Source: Cellvibrionales bacterium UBA4451 (GTDB lineage Bacteria > Pseudomonadota > Gammaproteobacteria > Pseudomonadales > Porticoccaceae). Taken from it: 64,000 nucleotides of DNA. Position 1 is the stretch's first letter, and each line of letters opens with the position of its first letter. The notes under the pieces are model-generated. The model was not told the origin of the DNA and did no database searches. It was given only the letters and a program-made list of their open reading frames with translations. The position numbers and the translations under genes are program-made. Positions 45,263-55,062 of this stretch are shown here, piece by piece. The stretch lies in contig DGPB01000002.1 in the NCBI GenBank assembly GCA_002390285.1, forward strand, positions 69,046 to 133,045, in the 5' to 3' direction.

Positions 45263-47013
45263 GATCCTTCCCCCTCGATGTCGCTGACAATACCCACGGA
45301 AGCATTGGTCGATGTTTGTGAAACAAAATCATCGGTAAGACCCGGTATGCTGTAATCGTAGGCTCCACGATAAACCACTGGTAGCTTGGGCCCCCAATTG
45401 CCATGATGAGGTGGTGTATCTGGTGTACACCATTCCAGGGATGCCGCTTTCCAAGGATTGTTGCCGGAAGGTTTTCCCTTGGTAAAACTGTGAATCAGGT
45501 TATAAATAAACAAAACTTGAGATATACCTACAATAATCGCTACGACGGTAATAAATTGGTTCAATATGTAGGCAGATTGGGAAATAAACTCTAATCCCTC
45601 GAAAGAAAAGTAGCGGCGAGGCATACCTTGAATACCCAGATAATGCATGGGGAAGTAGATGAGGTAGGTACCCAGAAAGGTGATCCAGAAATGTAGCTTT
45701 CCAATGGTGTCATTTAGCATGCGTCCGGTAATTTTCGGATACCAGTGATAGATGGCCCCAAAGATCACCAGAATGGGTGCTACGCCCATCACCATATGGA
45801 AATGAGCAACCACAAAGTAGGTGTCAGATAGAGGAATGTCTACCACCACATTTCCCAGAAATAATCCCGTCAATCCTCCCACCAAAAAGGTCAGAATAAA
45901 TGCCAGGGCAAACAACATTGGCACGGTAAAATGGATGTCACCTTGCCATAGGGTAAGAATCCAATTGTAGACTTTGAGTGCGGTAGGAACTGCAATGATC
46001 AGTGTTGTAGTTGCAAAGAAAAATCCAAAATACGGGTTCATTCCACTGACGTACATATGGTGTGCCCAGACGATAAAGCTCAACCCTCCGATGGCCACAA
46101 TAGCCCATACCATCATTTTGTAACCAAAAATAATCTTGCGGGCATGGACACTGATGATGTCCGATATGATTCCAAATGCGGGCAGGGCAACGATATAAAC
46201 TTCGGGATGACCAAAAAACCAGAAGAGATGCTGGAATAGAACGGGACTTCCACCACTGTGCGACATCTGGGTGCCCAGAGACATCATCTCTGGCATAAAA
46301 AAGCTGGTACCGATAGTTTTATCCAGCAACATCATTACGCCGCTGACAAATAACGCAGGGAAAGCCAGTAATGCCAAAATGGTAGCGGTAAAAATACCCC
46401 AAACCGAGAGAGGCATACGCATCAATGTCATACCATGGGTACGAGCTTGCAGTACGGTGGTGACATAGTTGAGACCACCCATGGTAGCCGCAACAATAAA
46501 GAATATCAGTGATACCAGCATCAGAATAATGCCCCATTCCGTTCCGGGTGTACCCTCCGATATGGCTTGGGGTGGGTAGAGAGTCCAACCGGCCCCGGTG
46601 GGGCCACCAGGAACAAAGAAGCTGGAGATCAGAATCAATACCGAGAGTAAATAAACCCAGTAGCTGAGCATGTTAACGTAGGGGAAAACCATATCCCTCG
46701 CACCCACCATCAATGGGATCAGGTAGTTACCAAAGCCACCGAGGAAGAGGGCCGTTAACAAGTAGATGACCATGATCATGCCATGCATAGTCATGTACTG
46801 ATAATACTCACTGGCGTTGATATCTAGTACGCCGGGAAAGCCCAGTTGCATCCGCATTAATCCAGATAGGACGAGTGCAATAAGGCCGACAGTAATAGCT
46901 GTCAGTGAGTACTGAATGGCGATGACTTTGTGGTCTTGGCTCCAAACATATTTTGTCCAGTAACTTTTTGGTTCATGGAGTACTTGTCGTTCTGCATCTT
47001 CTGCGTAAGCCAT
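45259..47013 (-). CDS. Cytochrome c oxidase subunit I
   Basis: Subunit I is the catalytic core of the proton-pumping oxidase. The 584-residue protein has about twelve helices and all metal ligands: heme His in MTMHGMIMV, the CuB His-Tyr pair in FGHPEVYIVALPAFG, WAHHMYVSG for CuB, and HFHMVMG for the two haems. The GHPEV glutamate makes this A1-type, with GARDMVFPYVN forming the D-channel entry. It is codirectional with subunit II and translationally coupled to the CoxO-like gene. Confidence 0.95.
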   Translation of the reverse strand: MAYAEDAERQVLHEPKSYWTKYVWSQDHKVIAIQYSLTAITVGLIALVLSGLMRMQLGFPGVLDINASEYYQYMTMHGMIMVIYLLTALFLGGFGNYLIPLMVGARDMVFPYVNMLSYWVYLLSVLILISSFFVPGGPTGAGWTLYPPQAISEGTPGTEWGIILMLVSLIFFIVAATMGGLNYVTTVLQARTHGMTLMRMPLSVWGIFTATILALLAFPALFVSGVMMLLDKTIGTSFFMPEMMSLGTQMSHSGGSPVLFQHLFWFFGHPEVYIVALPAFGIISDIISVHARKIIFGYKMMVWAIVAIGGLSFIVWAHHMYVSGMNPYFGFFFATTTLIIAVPTALKVYNWILTLWQGDIHFTVPMLFALAFILTFLVGGLTGLFLGNVVVDIPLSDTYFVVAHFHMVMGVAPILVIFGAIYHWYPKITGRMLNDTIGKLHFWITFLGTYLIYFPMHYLGIQGMPRRYFSFEGLEFISQSAYILNQFITVVAIIVGISQVLFIYNLIHSFTKGKPSGNNPWKAASLEWCTPDTPPHHGNWGPKLPVVYRGAYDYSIPGLTDDFVSQTSTNASVGIVSDIEGEGS

Positions 47014-47026
47014 ACTGAATCCTCCC

Positions 47027-48178
47027 TCAATCCTGAGGGGTAATGTTTTTATTCATAGGAGTGTCTGCTTGTGGTGCTGACGACTCTTCGCTGGTGAGAG
47101 ATTGAATATAGGCGGTGATAGCTGCCAGCTGTTCTTCACTGAACTCGTAGGCGACCATTACGGGTGGATAATCGCGCACGATTTTGGCTGAGGGGTTGAC
47201 AATGGACTCCTCAATATAGGATGCGTCAACACTGAGGGTAGAACCATCAGCCAAGGTTTCAGTTTTTCCATAGAGTCCGAGCCATCCTGGGCCTAAACTC
47301 TTACTGCCATCGACACTGTGGCAAGCAATACAGCCTCGATTTTGGGCTAACTGTTGTCCTTGGTCAGATAGCCCATCACTGGTCTTACCCGTCATGATTT
47401 CGGAAAAGGTAGACTGCTCAGATAACCAAGTGTCGAATTCTGCCTGAGTGACGACCACTAGGTGCCCCCGCATATTGTAGTGGCCTACACCACATAACTC
47501 GGCGCACAGAGCCTCGTAACGACCGATGACTGTGGGGGTTGCCCAAAAGCTGGTGACAATACCTGGGATTAAGTCCATTTTTGACCGCAATTGCGGCACA
47601 TAGAAGTTGTGCAATACATCGATTGATCGCAATAAAAAGTTTATGGGTTGGTCAATAGGAAGACGTAGTTCATTAGTGTGTATTAATCGATCGTCTTGCC
47701 CATTGGGATCTGACGGATTGATGCCGAATTGGTTCTTTGGGCCAATATGCTTGACGGATGTGGTACCGAGCAAACCATCATCGCCGGGAAATCTGAATGC
47801 CCACCTCCACTGCTGGCCAAGAACTTCTACGTTCATCGCGTTATCAGGGGGTTTTACAAATTGACCATATACCACCAGCCCTGGTGCCAGCAGGGCGCAG
47901 ATACCTAGGCTGGTGACGGCTATCAGCCAGCCTTCCAATTTTTTATTGTGAGATCCGTAATGAGCGGTATGGCCCTCACGGTGCCGGTAACGTACCAGGC
48001 AGTAAATAAGGAAGAACATGATGGCGACAAAAAACAGTCCGCAGACTAAAAAGGTGATGCTTAGTATTTGATCCATGGATTCCCAGTTAGAAGCGAGATC
48101 TGTTTGTTGCCAGGGATTAAGAAAATGGAAGACTACAGAGGCTATAACCAATAACGTCATTATTATCGCTGTTAGCAT
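47027..48178 (-). CDS. Cytochrome c oxidase subunit II with fused cytochrome c domain
   Basis: The 383-residue protein has an N-terminal signal-like helix, a second helix (about 45-65), the CuA cupredoxin domain (CAELCGVGHYNMRGH near 230, with the extra His in LHNFYVP) and a C-terminal cytochrome c (GCIACHS, Met in PPVMVAYEF). Thus the oxidase is caa3-like and electrons come from within the complex. GGGAGG precedes the ATG. It is the first gene of a five-gene operon. Confidence 0.94.
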   Translation of the reverse strand: MLTAIIMTLLVIASVVFHFLNPWQQTDLASNWESMDQILSITFLVCGLFFVAIMFFLIYCLVRYRHREGHTAHYGSHNKKLEGWLIAVTSLGICALLAPGLVVYGQFVKPPDNAMNVEVLGQQWRWAFRFPGDDGLLGTTSVKHIGPKNQFGINPSDPNGQDDRLIHTNELRLPIDQPINFLLRSIDVLHNFYVPQLRSKMDLIPGIVTSFWATPTVIGRYEALCAELCGVGHYNMRGHLVVVTQAEFDTWLSEQSTFSEIMTGKTSDGLSDQGQQLAQNRGCIACHSVDGSKSLGPGWLGLYGKTETLADGSTLSVDASYIEESIVNPSAKIVRDYPPVMVAYEFSEEQLAAITAYIQSLTSEESSAPQADTPMNKNITPQD

Positions 48179-48633
48179 AAGAGCCTCCCTGCGGTTCTAA
48201 TTGTTTTCAGAGTGCTGATGTAGGTGATGGCAGGAGAATATAATGGCGGTAGTTCCGCTGGTCTGCTTGCTAGTATTTGGCCGGGAAAGCTATTCCATAG
48301 AGAACCTGTGTCGTCATGTACTAATACTATTGACTGGACTAACACCTTATTCACGAGACCGCCTCCATAGGGGCTAATAGTTGATCGCGTTAACAGGGTT
48401 GTGAAAACAAACAACCGAGGTTGTGGTGCTTACATAGGGCATAGTGGCGAGAAACCTATAACGATGTGTACCTAGGAATACCTAGATGACAATTTCGTCA
48501 CGCTGGGAATCAACACCTACTAACGGAGAACAGTACCGTTTCCAGAAAGCTAACACTTTCGCTTATCTGAAGGTTAGAAGAGGAATGGAAGGTACGCAAA
48601 TACAATACTGATATTTTATGGATAGTCATGGCT
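48179..48633. other. Upstream region of the oxidase operon, no gene seen
   Basis: This 455-base gap holds the promoter of the cox operon (read on minus). I saw a short direct repeat TACCTAG-GAA-TACCTAG at about 48469-48485 and the short inverted repeat TGAC/GTCA just after it. The nearest FNR-like sequence, TTGATCGCGTTAAC at 48381, matches only one half-site. An open frame of 80 codons at 48172-48414 has no ribosome site or recognisable similarity. Confidence 0.5.
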
Positions 48634-48969
48634 TCAATCGATCAGCTCATCCGTTCGGGCAGCCAAAATAAAATCATTACGGTGTAATCCGCCAATTTTG
48701 TGGGTCCACCAAGTGACAGTGACTTTTCCCCATTCAACTCGTATCGCGGGATGGTGGTTGGTTATTTCCGCTAATTCACCTACCTGATTGGCAAAGGCCA
48801 TGGCGTTCACAAAATTATCGAAGGTAAATAACCTTTCAAGTTGTGGGATAGCGTCACGGGTTTTAATGGACCAGTGTGGAATTTCTGTCAGTAGATTGGG
48901 ATATTCATTCTTGGATACGGCTGGAGCATCTGCGCGACAAGCATCACAGATTTCTTGGGAAAGAGTCAT
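48634..48969 (-). CDS. phhB: Pterin-4a-carbinolamine dehydratase
   Basis: PhhB dehydrates pterin-4a-carbinolamine to regenerate tetrahydrobiopterin-type cofactors used by phenylalanine hydroxylase. The 111-residue protein has the family signature EITNHHPAIRVEWGKVTVTWWTHKIGGLHRNDF. No phhA is in the window, so a dual role as a DCoH-type regulator or a solo dehydratase is possible. Confidence 0.9.
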   Translation of the reverse strand: MTLSQEICDACRADAPAVSKNEYPNLLTEIPHWSIKTRDAIPQLERLFTFDNFVNAMAFANQVGELAEITNHHPAIRVEWGKVTVTWWTHKIGGLHRNDFILAARTDELID

Positions 48970-49012
48970 AGCGTTCTCCTATCTCTACGAGACAGTCTAG
49001 CTCAATTCTCGT

Positions 49013-49321
49013 TCACAGGCAGTTTTTGGGTTTAGGCAGCCCGGCTATCTTTGCTGTCACCCGTGCGGGGCTAGGTGGGAACAGCTGCATTAGGTAAATA
49101 CTACGAGCCTTACTGATATCGAGGTGTGTAGCGATAGTCTTGATTAGCGGACGCATGGAGGGAGAAAAGCCGTAGTCATCATAAAACTGACGGGCGACCT
49201 GGATAATTTCCCAGTGAGCATCCGTCAGTCCTATATTTTCTTCCTCAGCTAACTGCCTGGCCCTAGATTCAGACCAGGCCTCGAGATTCCCAAGAAAGTT
49301 CTTTGGTAATGTTTCTGTCAC
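49013..49321 (-). CDS. tusE: Sulfur relay protein TusE (DsrC family)
   Basis: TusE passes sulfur from TusBCD to MnmA for 2-thiouridine synthesis at tRNA wobble positions. The 102-residue protein keeps the C-terminal active cysteine in GLPKPKNCL. TusBCD are not in this window. It is seven bases from yccA, the order seen in E. coli. Confidence 0.92.
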   Translation of the reverse strand: MTETLPKNFLGNLEAWSESRARQLAEEENIGLTDAHWEIIQVARQFYDDYGFSPSMRPLIKTIATHLDISKARSIYLMQLFPPSPARVTAKIAGLPKPKNCL

Positions 49322-49327
49322 AAGACG

Positions 49328-49978
49328 TTAGTCGTTACTTAGACCAAGTAGGTGTAACAAACTAGAGAAGATGTTATAGAGCATCACATAGAGGGTTACT
49401 GTGGCTGAAATATAGTTGCGCTCACCACCATGAATAATGGAGCTGGTTTGCCACATAATAATACCGGAGGAAAGCAGGAGGAACAGGCAGGAAATTGCCA
49501 GTGACATACCTTGTATTTGGAGGAAGATATTCGCTATTGCTGCTATGAAAGCCACTATAATGCCGGTCATCAAAAAGCCGCTCATAAAGGACAACTCTTT
49601 GCGAGTGACCAGTACATAACCGGAACAGGCGAAGAATATTAGTGCGGTCCCACCTAGCGCCGTCAAAATAGTTTCTGAACCAGAAGTGGCTAAGTAAAAG
49701 CTAATAATTGGGCCGAGAGTGAATCCCATCCAACCCGTGAGAGCAAATACCCAAAATAGTCCTGCAGTACTATTTTTATTCTTCTCGACCATCCAAAGGC
49801 AGCCGATGTAAGGCAGTAGCATCCATAGCCCCATGTAAGGCGCGTTGATAGCCATAGCAACCCAGCTCATGGCCGCGCTGAAGGCAAGGGTCATGGACAG
49901 CAATATGTAAGTATTGCGCAGTACTTTGGTTACCGCTGGATCCAGTGCGGTGGAGACAATCGCTTTATCGTAGGCCAT
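49328..49978 (-). CDS. yccA: YccA-like Bax inhibitor-1 family membrane protein
   Basis: YccA is an inner-membrane substrate and modulator of the FtsH protease. The 216-residue protein has seven hydrophobic helices and ends in an acidic tail (LGLSND) typical of the BI-1 family. It is cotranscribed with tusE. Confidence 0.9.
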   Translation of the reverse strand: MAYDKAIVSTALDPAVTKVLRNTYILLSMTLAFSAAMSWVAMAINAPYMGLWMLLPYIGCLWMVEKNKNSTAGLFWVFALTGWMGFTLGPIISFYLATSGSETILTALGGTALIFFACSGYVLVTRKELSFMSGFLMTGIIVAFIAAIANIFLQIQGMSLAISCLFLLLSSGIIMWQTSSIIHGGERNYISATVTLYVMLYNIFSSLLHLLGLSND

Positions 49979-50154
49979 ACCTTGGTTTTCCTATTTGATT
50001 TAACCGTAACGTTGGACACATCTTACAAGGTGGAAGTTTCAAAGCAATAAACAAGTAATGGTAATACGTATAAACAGGGCAAATTAGTTGAGTTTTTAGT
50101 GATTTCAGCGGGATTGAGCCAGAAGATGAGGTGTTAGGCCGTGTCAGAGAAGGG

Positions 50155-51312
50155 CTATTTTTCCTCGAAGAAATCGAGTATGGCCTCCTTTTGGGCCATG
50201 CCGTCCTGATAACCAAGTTCTAGCAACTTGCGACAAAATCCTCTGGAGAACATGACATAACTCGCAGCACTGACACCGCCGCCCTGCGCGGTGGCACCCG
50301 TTAACTTTAAAAATATTTTGATACTTTTAGGTAGCTCATTAAGGTAGTCACAAGCAAGTTTGTCGATGGGTTGTGAAGGCAAAATGGCCAAAAACTCTAC
50401 CGGCTTAAGATCCCCCACACCTTTTTTTGCTCTTTCATCGGCAGACATCTGCTCGGAGAGCCGGTTGATACTCTTAAGGGTTTCGAGGTCGCTCTCGATA
50501 CTATCGATAAAGGCGCTGTTAAACATATGACCAATAATTTGGGCGATAGATGGGGAATGTTTGATCAGGGGCAGATTTGCTTTGTGAGCGAGGTTGTCAC
50601 TGACACCGATAACAAACACTTTATCTGCTCCCAAGCGTAAAGCAGGGCTAATAGGCTTCAATTGTCTTACCGCACCATCTCCGAAAAACCTATCACCGAT
50701 TTGCACAGCCGGGAACATGGTGGGGATAGCGGAAGAGGCCATTAGGTGATCGATGGTGAGTTCTACGGGTACACCAATTCGTCTGACTCGATCCCATGGT
50801 TTGTGTGATTCATTCCCCTGAAAAAAGGTGACTGACTTGCCTGTACTGTAGCTGACGGCTGTAATGCTTACGGCTTCCAACTCACCACTTGCGATAGCCT
50901 CATTTACATGGCGAAAACGGATGTAGTTATCCAATAATTGGCGTAATGGAGAGTTATCTAAGAGTGCTTTGGGTTTACCAAGGGCATAGCCGCTGTGAAA
51001 GAACGAAAAAAACATGTTGATACTGTTTTTAAGAACACCAAAAAAATCAGTTCGATAGACTTTTTTGGCATCCAGCTGTCGCCAGGTAGCCTCCAGCTTT
51101 TTTATTCGAAGACGGAAGGGGCCAGACCGACCGGCGATAGCGAGGGCATTGATGGCGCCAGCGGAGGTACCACAAATAATGGGGAATGGATTGTTGGTTT
51201 CTTTGGGTAGCACCTCGGCGACAGCCTTGAGTACGCCCACTTGATATGCGGCTCGTGCTCCGCCTCCAGACAGGACTAACCCGATTTTTATCTTGTTGTT
51301 TTTTTTACGCAT
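50155..51312 (-). CDS. Patatin-like phospholipase
   Basis: The 385-residue protein begins with the oxyanion motif GLVLSGGGARAAYQVG, has the nucleophile elbow ICGTSAGAINAL near residue 52 and the catalytic aspartate in FFGDGAVRQLKP. Together these form the Ser-Asp dyad of patatins. ATG 51312 (MRKKNNKIKIG) is preferred over the in-frame TTG. No signal peptide is seen, so it is probably cytoplasmic or peripheral. The substrate is unknown. Confidence 0.88.
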   Translation of the reverse strand: MRKKNNKIKIGLVLSGGGARAAYQVGVLKAVAEVLPKETNNPFPIICGTSAGAINALAIAGRSGPFRLRIKKLEATWRQLDAKKVYRTDFFGVLKNSINMFFSFFHSGYALGKPKALLDNSPLRQLLDNYIRFRHVNEAIASGELEAVSITAVSYSTGKSVTFFQGNESHKPWDRVRRIGVPVELTIDHLMASSAIPTMFPAVQIGDRFFGDGAVRQLKPISPALRLGADKVFVIGVSDNLAHKANLPLIKHSPSIAQIIGHMFNSAFIDSIESDLETLKSINRLSEQMSADERAKKGVGDLKPVEFLAILPSQPIDKLACDYLNELPKSIKIFLKLTGATAQGGGVSAASYVMFSRGFCRKLLELGYQDGMAQKEAILDFFEEK

Positions 51313-51507
51313 AGGTAAAGCCAAACAGCGGTTACAGCAAAATTATGTCTATTTTGGGGTACAAAGTCTGAATCGCCAACCCTGAAAGTTGTGAAACAAG
51401 AAGTAATTGCAAGATTGTTAAGCGTTGTGCCATGAGTCATCGGTGTGGGGGTATACTATCACCAGTGTGAATATTTAGTGGTTCGTTTGGAGACAAGGAC
51501 GTCTCAT

Positions 51508-53760
51508 ATGTTTGCCGTATACAGCTTTTCTCTAGGTATCTTTTCAGTTGGACTTTGGCCCGCTCTTCCCGGATTTATTGAGTCCTCGGGGATTCTTGTC
51601 GCCTGTCTTTTTCTGTATTTGTTTCGTTTCAAAATAACTTTTTGGTTAATGTTGGGCATTCTCTACGGCGCTTGCTGGGGACAGTATGTTATGTCCCACC
51701 AGTTGCCAGATGAAATGAGCCCCTCCGATGTTCTAGTGATTGGTGAGGTGGTTGGGCTTCCGGTAGTTGATGGTCATCGGGTTAGGTTCAACTTTCAGCC
51801 TAGAAATGACGGGGCGCCCTTTAAACTTCACAGGTTACGTCTTAGTTGGTATCACCACCATGTGACGCTGTTACCAGGACAAATTTGGCAGTTGCGGGTT
51901 AGGCTTCGGCGTCCCAGAGGGACGGTCAACCCGCGAGGGTTTGACTACCAGGCGTGGTTGATACGCCAGGGTATTTCAGCCACAGGTTATGTGAGAGAGA
52001 CCGAAGAAAATCACCTGATCTCCCGTCGCCTTTCTCTGAATAGTCTGCGATACCAGATGCGACAGTCGATTCAATCATTGCCACTCAGTGATGATGTGAG
52101 TGCGCTCGTTCTGGCCTTGACTCTTGGGGATCGGTCATCGATATCACCGGATTTGTGGGACAAGTTGGCACTATCCGGTGTCATTCATTTAGTAGTGATA
52201 TCTGGATTGCATATCGGCCTTGTGGCAATGCTGAGTTATAGCGTAGGCGCAGTATTGGCCAGGCTGATGAGCTTGCTGGGGCGGCCCGTTACCGCTCGTT
52301 ATTGGGGCAGCGCGTTATCCTTAATCGTCGCAGTTCTATATAGCGCCTTGGCGGGTTTTAGCTTGCCTACACAGCGTGCACTCATCATGGTTGTGGTCGC
52401 TATTATTATCTTGCTACTCAATCGTCAGGTTAACCGTGGTTTGGGCTTTGGTGTTGCATTGGCAGGCGTGGCATTACTTGATCCCCTTGCCGTTTACAGT
52501 GCTGGATTTTGGCTGTCATTTGGCGCTGTTGCCGGTTTGTTATGGTTAGTGCCTAAAACGCTGAATAGATCGTATGGGTGGAAATTCTTTAAAATTCAGT
52601 GGTTGGTTTTTGCTGTATTGCTGCTGCCTTTGATGGTCTGTTACTTACCCGTCGCCTGGTTATCACCTCTAGTGAATGCGCTGGCCATTCCCTGGATCAG
52701 TTTTCTTGTGGTACCTCTCTGTTTATTGGCATCAGTTGCGTTTCCCGTGAGTACCACTATTTCAAGTTGGTTATGGGGTGTTGCTGGTTGGCAATTGGAT
52801 CTTTTTATCATGATGATAGAAGCGGTACCTTCGCTTGATGTTCTCCCGCGATATTCACCATGGCCACTAACGAGTGCTGTATTTTGTACACTGGTTTTGG
52901 TAATGGTTCTGTTTTTATTACCGCGAGGTATACCGGGACGGTATCTCTGCTTGCCATTGGTTTTGGGCCTCATGTTTTTGCCTTCCGGACAGCCACACCC
53001 TTTGGTTGTCTCTGTGCTCGATGTGGGACAGGGACTGTCTGTTGTAGTCCAAACCCGTCGCCACACGTTGGTTTACGATACGGGAAGCAGTATTGATAAA
53101 GGATTTAGTATAGGGAGTGCCGTCATAGTGCCTTTTTTACGAAGGCAGGGGACTACGGCGTTGGACATGTTAGTTGTCAGCCATAGTGACAATGATCATG
53201 CGGGCGGTGCAGGTGGGTTACTAAGACATTTCTCACCCGCACAACTGCGTATGGGTGAGTTTCTTGAGTTGAGTGATGTCAACGCTGAGTTTTGCCAGAG
53301 TGGTGAAACATGGGTGTGGGATGAGGTGACATTCCGTTTTCTACACCCCGGAGAACGACCTGAAAGTAGTAACAACAACCGATCATGTGTATTGCAAATA
53401 CAATACGCGGGTCAATCAATTCTTTTACCCGGTGATATTGAAGCCGCTGTAGAGCATCGCTTATTGAAAAATCCTGAACTGGCTATGCCTGTGACGTTAC
53501 TTGTGGCGCCTCATCACGGTAGTAAAACATCCTCATCTACTGATTTTGTAACAGAGTTGAATCCTACTCATGTGGTTTTTTCAGCCGGTTATCGCCACCA
53601 TTTTGGCCATCCAGTATTATCTGTGGCCGAGCGCTACCAGCGGCAGGGTTCAACATTATGGAATACTGCTGAATCCGGTGCCTTGGCGTTTGTTTGGCAT
53701 GACTCAGGGGAGGTGATGGTAACCGCTGCCCGTGACGAAGGCAGACGTTATTGGTATTGA
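51508..53760 (+). CDS. comEC: ComEC/Rec2 DNA-uptake channel protein
   Basis: ComEC carries single-stranded DNA across the inner membrane in natural transformation. The 750-residue protein (ATG 51508, AAGGA eight bases before it) has an N-terminal OB-fold-like part, about ten helices with the competence motif LSGVIHLVVISGLHIGLVA, and a C-terminal metallo-beta-lactamase domain with VLDVGQGLSVVVQT and VSHSDNDHAGGAGGLL. The frame is open to 51445. Comparable position: Pseudomonas comEC precedes exbB. Confidence 0.93.
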   Translation: MFAVYSFSLGIFSVGLWPALPGFIESSGILVACLFLYLFRFKITFWLMLGILYGACWGQYVMSHQLPDEMSPSDVLVIGEVVGLPVVDGHRVRFNFQPRNDGAPFKLHRLRLSWYHHHVTLLPGQIWQLRVRLRRPRGTVNPRGFDYQAWLIRQGISATGYVRETEENHLISRRLSLNSLRYQMRQSIQSLPLSDDVSALVLALTLGDRSSISPDLWDKLALSGVIHLVVISGLHIGLVAMLSYSVGAVLARLMSLLGRPVTARYWGSALSLIVAVLYSALAGFSLPTQRALIMVVVAIIILLLNRQVNRGLGFGVALAGVALLDPLAVYSAGFWLSFGAVAGLLWLVPKTLNRSYGWKFFKIQWLVFAVLLLPLMVCYLPVAWLSPLVNALAIPWISFLVVPLCLLASVAFPVSTTISSWLWGVAGWQLDLFIMMIEAVPSLDVLPRYSPWPLTSAVFCTLVLVMVLFLLPRGIPGRYLCLPLVLGLMFLPSGQPHPLVVSVLDVGQGLSVVVQTRRHTLVYDTGSSIDKGFSIGSAVIVPFLRRQGTTALDMLVVSHSDNDHAGGAGGLLRHFSPAQLRMGEFLELSDVNAEFCQSGETWVWDEVTFRFLHPGERPESSNNNRSCVLQIQYAGQSILLPGDIEAAVEHRLLKNPELAMPVTLLVAPHHGSKTSSSTDFVTELNPTHVVFSAGYRHHFGHPVLSVAERYQRQGSTLWNTAESGALAFVWHDSGEVMVTAARDEGRRYWY

Positions 53761-53971
53761 TCAATATAGCCACAACTAATAGAGCTGTTTTTCCAGGAGC
53801 GGGTTCTATATGGGTTAGTTCAGGGAGAAGTTAAATATGCCATATTTTTTACAATACTTGGTTTTATGAACGGTCTTTCGTAAACGTCTATCAAGGTTTA
53901 AATATCGGGGTTAAAGGTATTTGGCCACCGCTGAATGTGGTACAGTTTTGACCGTTTTAAGCAAGCCGGGG
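53761..53971 (+). other. Gap between comEC and exbB
   Basis: About 210 AT-rich bases, no clear terminator after comEC and no gene. The open frame of exbB extends upstream to a TTG at 53921, without family similarity. Confidence 0.4.
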
Positions 53972-54643
53972 ATGGCCGTGTACGAACTCGTTATTGCTGG
54001 TGGCTGGTTGATGCTGCCAATCATTCTTTCATCTATTGTCGTGATTGCCATTGCCTTTGAGCGGTATTGGACTCTGCGCCCGTCAAAAGTTGTTCCTCCC
54101 ACACTATTGGGCCAGGTCTGGCATTGGCTCAAGCAGGATCAATTGACCAAGGAAAATATTCATCAACTTCGCGGCTCATCTTGTCTGGGCACAATTCTGG
54201 CTGCAGGTATTAGTAATTCTGGTCATGGTCGTGAAGTGATGAAGGACAGCATTGAAGAAGCCGCTAGTCAGGTTGTGCATGAACTGGAAAAACATTTGGC
54301 TCCGTTGGGTACCATTGCTGCTATTGCTCCGTTACTAGGTCTGCTGGGTACGGTGATCGGTATGATCAAGGTGTTTACCTCCATCATGATTGAGGGAACT
54401 GGCAATGCAGGCGTATTGGCTGGTGGTATCTCTGAAGCACTGATTACCACTGCTGCTGGTTTAACGGTGGCAATCCCAGCACTCATCATTCACCGTTTCT
54501 TTGAGCGACGAGTGGATACCTTAGTGGTGGAAATGGAAGATCAGGCGATAAAACTTGTGGATGCCTTGCACGGTGATCGTGTCTTTCGTTCAGATGAGGT
54601 TCGCAGGGAAGAGGTACGCCCAAAAGAGGTTAACACTGCGTGA
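53972..54643 (+). CDS. exbB: ExbB/TolQ-type proton channel protein
   Basis: ExbB-like proteins form the inner-membrane proton channel that powers TonB-dependent transport or related systems. The 223-residue product has three helices and the family motifs GGWLMLPIILSSIVVIAIAFERYW and GTIAAIAPLLGLLGTVIGMIKVF. ATG 53972 or GTG 53978 fits the short Pseudomonas form (MAVYELVIAGG); GGGGA at 53967-53971 supports the GTG. No tonB is near; the adjacency to lipid A genes recurs in gammaproteobacteria. Confidence 0.9.
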   Translation: MAVYELVIAGGWLMLPIILSSIVVIAIAFERYWTLRPSKVVPPTLLGQVWHWLKQDQLTKENIHQLRGSSCLGTILAAGISNSGHGREVMKDSIEEAASQVVHELEKHLAPLGTIAAIAPLLGLLGTVIGMIKVFTSIMIEGTGNAGVLAGGISEALITTAAGLTVAIPALIIHRFFERRVDTLVVEMEDQAIKLVDALHGDRVFRSDEVRREEVRPKEVNTA

Positions 54644-55062
54644 AGTTTCGACGTCAGAACAGAGTCGATAATAACGTAAACCTGACACCACTGATCGATG
54701 TGGTGTTTTTGTTATTGATTTTCTTTATGGTGTCCACCACCTTTACCAAAGAGTCTCATCTTGTACTTGAGCTTCCCGAAGCAGACGGTGAAGTGGTCGA
54801 GACACCAATTGATGGCATCGAGATATTGATTGGCAAGAACGGTGACTACACCATCAATGGTAAGCAACTAATAAATCGACAACTCAAAACGTTGATGAAA
54901 GCACTGGACGATATATCTCTAGGTAATAGTGAATTACCTCTGACGATTACTGCCGATGCAAATACTACACACCAAGCAGTGGTTACAGCCATGGATGCGG
55001 CAGGTAAAATGGGCTTTGTCCATCTTAAAATAACAACAAAACAGCCTGACGAGGAGTCATAG
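54640..55062 (+). CDS. exbD: ExbD/TolR-type protein
   Basis: ExbD couples the proton flux through ExbB to its client. The 140-residue protein has a single helix with the essential aspartate, NLTPLIDVVFLLLIFFMVSTTF, and a periplasmic domain. GTG 54640 overlaps the exbB stop by four bases. It ends on the msbA start. Confidence 0.92.
   Translation: MKFRRQNRVDNNVNLTPLIDVVFLLLIFFMVSTTFTKESHLVLELPEADGEVVETPIDGIEILIGKNGDYTINGKQLINRQLKTLMKALDDISLGNSELPLTITADANTTHQAVVTAMDAAGKMGFVHLKITTKQPDEES

Noticed and set aside
48381..48394. FNR-like site TTGATCGCGTTAAC
   Set aside because: Only one half-site matches the TTGAT-N4-ATCAA consensus.
48172..48414. 80-codon minus-strand frame upstream of the cox operon
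   Set aside because: No ribosome site, no similarity pattern, low-complexity start; it overlaps the subunit II start region.
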